Assembly: GCA_947629295.1 (NCBI GenBank)
Contig: CANRDH010000058.1
Span: 1-8,536, forward strand
DNA from: an uncultured Clostridia bacterium
GTDB lineage: Bacteria; Bacillota; Clostridia; Oscillospirales; Acutalibacteraceae
Direction of reading: 5' to 3'
DNA length: 8,536 bases
Positions 5,983 to 8,536 of this stretch are shown one piece after another (position 1 is the first letter of the stretch; each line of letters starts with the position of its first letter). The translations under genes and the position numbers were made by a program. Under the pieces are notes generated by a model that worked only from the letters and a program-made list of their open reading frames with translations, was not told the DNA's origin and did no database searches.

Positions 5983-6011
5983 TTTACCTTCTGAAGTTAA
6001 AAAATTATAAG
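5983..6011 (+). promoter_or_regulatory. sigma-A type promoter for the CmpB-family gene
   Basis: TTTACC (5983-5988), a 17-base spacer and TATAAG (6006-6011). Transcription would start near 6018, leaving no room for a ribosome site before the ATG at 6023, which supports the later start at 6050. Confidence 0.55.
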
Positions 6012-6049
6012 AAAGCAAAAAAATGCAAATACTATCTTCGGGTGGTACA

Positions 6050-6439
6050 ATGAAAAGAAAAATAAACTGCAATATAGCATTATTTTCCTTTGGCGGGTTA
6101 AGCTATGGTCTTATAGAAATAATATGGAGAAGATATACACATTGGTCGATGGTTCTGACAGGAGGTTTATGCTTTACGGTTTTATACCGTATTTTTAAGA
6201 ATCTGTCAAATATCGCTATGTGGAAAAAATGCTGTATAGGAAGCTCTGTTATAACCTCTGTGGAATTTCTTGTCGGCTGTATAGTAAATCTGTGGGGCAA
6301 GCTCAATGTATGGGATTATTCAAAAATGCCCGCAAATTTGTGCGGACAGATATGCCTGTATTACAGCACGTTGTGGGGGATTCTTACAATTCCGATCGCA
6401 CTTATATGTAAAAGTATACAAAAACGGTTTAATTTTTAA
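6050..6439 (+). CDS. small CmpB-family (putative ABC-transporter type IV) membrane protein
   Basis: A 129-residue hydrophobic protein with about four membrane segments (roughly 9-25, 34-50, 65-82 and 105-122). Family-like motifs include GGLSYGLIEIIWRRYTHWSM (residues 15-34), a GGLCF segment after it, EFLVGCIVN with Glu72, WDYS at 88-91, and PANLCGQICLYYSTLWG at 94-110. This pattern is that of the Pfam 'putative ABC-transporter type IV' group; its function is not established and no ATPase partner is present. The start at 6050 is preferred over 6023 because GGGTGG precedes it and the predicted transcript start is near 6018. Base composition is more AT-rich than its neighbours at the 5' end. It is shorter than many relatives, which often carry extra segments. 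Confidence 0.72.
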   Translation: MKRKINCNIALFSFGGLSYGLIEIIWRRYTHWSMVLTGGLCFTVLYRIFKNLSNIAMWKKCCIGSSVITSVEFLVGCIVNLWGKLNVWDYSKMPANLCGQICLYYSTLWGILTIPIALICKSIQKRFNF

Positions 6440-6467
6440 AACAATCGGCTTTATGGTAAAAATTTAC

Positions 6468-6496
6468 TTGAAGTGATCAGGAAAAAATGATATACT
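6468..6496 (+). promoter_or_regulatory. sigma-A type promoter for the tepA-like gene
   Basis: TTGAAG (6468-6473), a 17-base spacer and TATACT (6491-6496) with an extended -10 TGA immediately before. Transcription would start near 6503, about 50 bases ahead of the ATG at 6553. It probably also reads into uppP. Confidence 0.8.
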
Positions 6497-6552
6497 AGAG
6501 TGTATGCCGTAATGTCGAAATGCAAATAATACCTGCATGGAGGCATGATAAA

Positions 6553-7344
6553 ATGAGCAACAAAAAACAAACAAAAAATACTGTACAGAATCCTGCTGAG
6601 CATCCTGATGTTCCGACAACAGCCGAAGCAGAAAAGCTCGAATTTGCGGAAAAGCTGTCCGATATGATTGTCGAATCAGGATCGATCATATCCGCTTGCG
6701 GGAAATATACAGTACAATGTCTTACAATCATAGGTCAGATCGAGGGGCATTACATTCTTTCACCGCAGACAAAAACAACAAAGTATGAGCATATCATACC
6801 TCAGCTTGTCGCCGTGGAGCAAAGTGAGGCGATCGATGGCCTGCTTATTATCCTCAACACGGTTGGCGGGGATGTAGAGGCGGGTCTTGCGATAGCTGAG
6901 CTTGTGGCAGGCATGACAAAGCCTGTCGTATCCCTTGTTCTTGGAGGAGGACATTCCATAGGTGTTCCGATAGCCGTTGCTGCAAAGAAATCATTTATTG
7001 CAAAATCCGCAACCATGACGATTCATCCTGTCAGAATGAACGGACTTATGCTCGGTGTTCCGCAGGCATTTGAATATTTTCAGAGAATGCAGAGGAGGAT
7101 AACGACATTCGTTACGGACAATTCGGAAATTTCCCCTGAGAGATATAACGAGCTTGCAATGAATACAGACGAGTTGGTTATGGATATAGGAACGATACTT
7201 GACGGAAGTGATGCGGTTGAAGAGGGACTGATAGAAAATCTCGGTTCGCTGAATGACGCGGTAAGCTCCCTTTATGATATGATAGACAAGGCAAAGGCTA
7301 AAGAAAAAAAGAAAAATAACAAGTCAACAAGAAAAACAAAATAG
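6553..7344 (+). CDS. tepA: TepA-like ClpP-fold serine protease
   Basis: A 263-residue cytoplasmic ClpP/crotonase-fold protein matching B. subtilis TepA (YmfB) in its motifs. After a poorly conserved 50-residue N terminus come GHYILSPQTKTTKYEHIIPQ (65-84), LLIILNTVGGDVEAGLAIAE (97-116), the nucleophile block LVLGGGHSIGVPIAVAA (128-144) with Ser135, and TMTIHPVRMNG (154-164) with His158, the second catalytic residue. The acid is probably one of the aspartates in the TDELVMDIGTILDG segment (205-218). A Lys-rich tail (247-263) ends the protein. TepA has been linked to secretion and to spore proteins; the substrate is unclear. The start was chosen at 6553 because GGAGG (6539-6543, allowing one base) is 9 bases upstream; an ATG at 6520 lacks a site. 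It is preceded by its own promoter and followed by uppP after 87 bases. Confidence 0.88.
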   Translation: MSNKKQTKNTVQNPAEHPDVPTTAEAEKLEFAEKLSDMIVESGSIISACGKYTVQCLTIIGQIEGHYILSPQTKTTKYEHIIPQLVAVEQSEAIDGLLIILNTVGGDVEAGLAIAELVAGMTKPVVSLVLGGGHSIGVPIAVAAKKSFIAKSATMTIHPVRMNGLMLGVPQAFEYFQRMQRRITTFVTDNSEISPERYNELAMNTDELVMDIGTILDGSDAVEEGLIENLGSLNDAVSSLYDMIDKAKAKEKKKNNKSTRKTK

Positions 7345-7364
7345 CGGAATATTCATATTTTCTA

Positions 7365-7411
7365 TACGGCGGAATAAGATATTGTGGGGAGATTTCCCTA
7401 TATTCTGCCGT
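7365..7411 (+). promoter_or_regulatory. nested hairpin in the tepA-uppP intergenic leader
   Basis: ACGGCGGAATA (7366-7376) pairs with TATTCTGCCGT (7401-7411) over 11 base pairs with a single G-U, and an inner stem GGGGA/TTCCC (7386-7390 with 7394-7398) sits inside. The 3' arm ends 6 bases before the uppP Shine-Dalgarno. There is no T-run, so it is not a normal terminator; it could be an RNA-processing or translation-control element. The rest of the gap is AT-rich. Confidence 0.6.
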
Positions 7412-7431
7412 GAGGCTAAGGAGGTTACATA

Positions 7432-8391
7432 ATGAATGTTGGAGAAGCAATTATTCAGGGAATAATTCAGGGACTGACCGAATTTCTTCCCGTATCGAGC
7501 AGCGGACACCTTGCGATAGCGCAGCATTTTTTCGGTATGACGGAGGATAATTTATTTTTCTCGGTAATGCTGCACATCGGAACGCTTGCGGCTGTTATCG
7601 GTGTTTACATCAAGCTTATTGTCGGACTTTTGAAAGAGTTTGGTCTTATGGTAAAGGACATATTCACGGGAAAGTTCAAATGGAGCACCATGAATAAAAA
7701 GAGAAATATGGTAATGATGCTGATAATAGGTCTTTTGCCTTTATTTTTACTTTTTATTCCGATACCCGGTACGGATATGAAAGTAAAAGACCTTGCGGAT
7801 ATGTTTGCAAAAAGCGGTTTCTTTATAGTGGTAGGTCTTTCGCTTTTGGTGACAAGTACGCTGTTGTTTATCGGTGACAGAAAAAATAATAAAACAGCAA
7901 ATGAATACAGAAATAAGTCGGGGAGCAAAAAAGGCGGAGCAGGAAGAAAGAAATACAATGCCGTTGACGCACTTGCTGTGGGAATAACGCAGTGCATCGC
8001 GGCGATATTCCCCGGAATATCAAGGTCGGGTTCAACGCTTGCGGCAAGTGAGATGAGGGGAATTAACAAACAGCTGGCTCTTGATTATTCATTTCTTTTA
8101 GGAACGCCTGCGATAGTTGCTGCGGCACTGCTTGAGGGAAAGGAAGCGCTTTTCCCGGAGGGCGGTGAAAAGGTAACGATAGATTATTTTCCGATTATCA
8201 TAGGAATGATAGTGGCTGCGGTTGTAGGCTTTTTGGCAATAAAGCTTTTCAAGTGGCTGCTCAAGACTGACAGGATGTATATTTTTATTTTATACACAGC
8301 GATTATCGGATTGATTATAACGGTAATAAGTATAATCGAGCTTTGTACGGGCTCAAATCTTTTCCACCCTGAGCAGGCACTATTGTTCTGA
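7432..8391 (+). CDS. uppP: undecaprenyl-diphosphate phosphatase UppP (BacA family)
   Basis: A 319-residue integral membrane protein that removes a phosphate from undecaprenyl diphosphate, recycling the lipid carrier for peptidoglycan and wall polymers and giving bacitracin tolerance. Key motifs are GIIQGLTEFLPVSSSGHL (residues 10-27, Glu17 and Ser22-24), VMLHIGTL with His48, and the second active-site block ITQCIAAIFPGISRSGST (185-202). Several membrane helices follow to the C terminus. AAGGAGG (7418-7424) lies 7 bases before the ATG. The protein is about 45 residues longer than typical (around 270); the surplus is mainly a basic polar loop at 148-176 rich in Lys, Arg, Asn and Gly, plus residues 78-92. 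Downstream of the stop lie mobile-element remnants rather than an immediate terminator. Confidence 0.96.
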   Translation: MNVGEAIIQGIIQGLTEFLPVSSSGHLAIAQHFFGMTEDNLFFSVMLHIGTLAAVIGVYIKLIVGLLKEFGLMVKDIFTGKFKWSTMNKKRNMVMMLIIGLLPLFLLFIPIPGTDMKVKDLADMFAKSGFFIVVGLSLLVTSTLLFIGDRKNNKTANEYRNKSGSKKGGAGRKKYNAVDALAVGITQCIAAIFPGISRSGSTLAASEMRGINKQLALDYSFLLGTPAIVAAALLEGKEALFPEGGEKVTIDYFPIIIGMIVAAVVGFLAIKLFKWLLKTDRMYIFILYTAIIGLIITVISIIELCTGSNLFHPEQALLF

Positions 8392-8407
8392 AAAACATAT
8401 TCGTGTC

Positions 8408-8517
8408 CTGCCGCGGGCAGTAAGCTGTGGTCAGCAAAACGGGAGCTTCAAATCAAGGCTTTTTAACCTAAATGGGCAAGAAGTCCCCCGCCTCTAAGGC
8501 GGTGGGATGAATTGCCC
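8408..8517 (+). mobile_element. probable 3' remnant of an IS200/IS605-type tnpB with omega-RNA end
   Basis: A short frame from about 8408 reads as a TnpB-like C-terminal tail (AVSCGQQNGSFKSRLFN, then NLNGQEVPRL) with its TAA at 8495-8497. The stop sits in the loop of a terminal hairpin, CCC-CCGCC (8485-8492) with GGCGG-T-GGG (8498-8506), enclosed by GGGCAA/TTGCCC (8474-8479 and 8512-8517). Stop-in-hairpin with a QEVPRL-type tail is typical of tnpB right ends, where the omega-RNA scaffold overlaps the gene's 3' end. Smaller stems CTGCC/GGCAG (8408-8420) and GCTG/CAGC (8424-8435) precede it. The catalytic part of TnpB is absent, with uppP directly upstream. If the element lay on the other strand with tnpB beyond the window, this reading would change. 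The left boundary is not defined. Confidence 0.55.
8474..8517 (+). ncRNA. omega-RNA-like terminal double hairpin
   Basis: Outer stem GGGCAA/TTGCCC, five-base internal loops (GAAGT and ATGAA), inner stem of eight pairs with one bulged T, and pentaloop TCTAA. This is the structure expected for the 3' end of a TnpB guide RNA scaffold; whether it is transcribed is unknown. Plus strand is preferred because the tail codons and the stop are read in that direction. Confidence 0.5.
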
Positions 8518-8535
8518 GTCAGCCGTAAGGCTGAC
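8518..8535 (+). terminator. perfect hairpin at the window end, possible uppP terminator
   Basis: GTCAGCC (8518-8524) and GGCTGAC (8529-8535) pair perfectly around the GNRA-type loop GTAA. The window stops after one T, so a T-run cannot be seen. It immediately follows the tnpB remnant. It may be the original terminator of uppP pushed away by the insertion, or another stem of a larger structured RNA. Confidence 0.4.
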
Positions 8536-8536
8536 T

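Overview
The window looks like chromosome from a low-GC Gram-positive anaerobe of the Clostridia, most likely a gut Ruminococcaceae/Oscillospiraceae relative. The reasons are strong purine-rich Shine-Dalgarno sites (GGAGG, GGAG, AAGGAGG), AT-rich consensus promoters, a TepA-type ClpP paralogue, a stand-alone formate-tetrahydrofolate ligase and an Rpn/PD-(D/E)XK 'transposase' gene. The species assignment is inference; no rRNA is present.

Left part (about 130-5840), all on the minus strand. Reading leftward: a phage-type replisome-organiser protein (4995-5840), then a promoter and fhs (3188-4855), an Rpn-family PD-(D/E)XK nuclease (2306-3148), a separate 98-codon copy of that nuclease's C-terminal part (1927-2223), then tsaE, tsaB and rpiB, closed by a strong hairpin terminator at 131-172. 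tsaE and tsaB supply two parts of the tRNA t6A machinery, and rpiB overlaps the end of tsaB by 4 bases. The Rpn pair sits between housekeeping genes, and no strong promoter of its own is visible, so it may be read from the fhs promoter.

Middle (5841-6022) is a divergent intergenic region. It carries a palindrome plus a further inverted half-site that look like an operator, and a good promoter for the rightward genes.

Right part (6050-8391), plus strand: a small CmpB-family membrane protein, a tepA-like ClpP-fold protease with its own consensus promoter, and uppP (undecaprenyl-diphosphate phosphatase, cell-wall lipid carrier recycling) behind a nested hairpin leader. The last 130 bases hold what reads as the 3' remnant of an IS200/IS605-type tnpB: a C-terminal tail whose stop codon falls in the loop of a terminal hairpin typical of omega-RNA ends. 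A second perfect hairpin follows immediately.

The most interesting item is the Rpn locus. In E. coli, rpn genes encode a toxic full-length nuclease and, from an internal start, a short C-terminal protein that blocks it. Here the full-length gene has a strong Shine-Dalgarno and ATG at codon 187. Exactly that internal cistron, with its ribosome binding site, has been duplicated downstream as a free-standing gene (2 mismatches and one 12-base repeat-unit indel over about 272 aligned bases). This looks like a nuclease/inhibitor pair caught evolving from an intragenic to a separate inhibitor gene.
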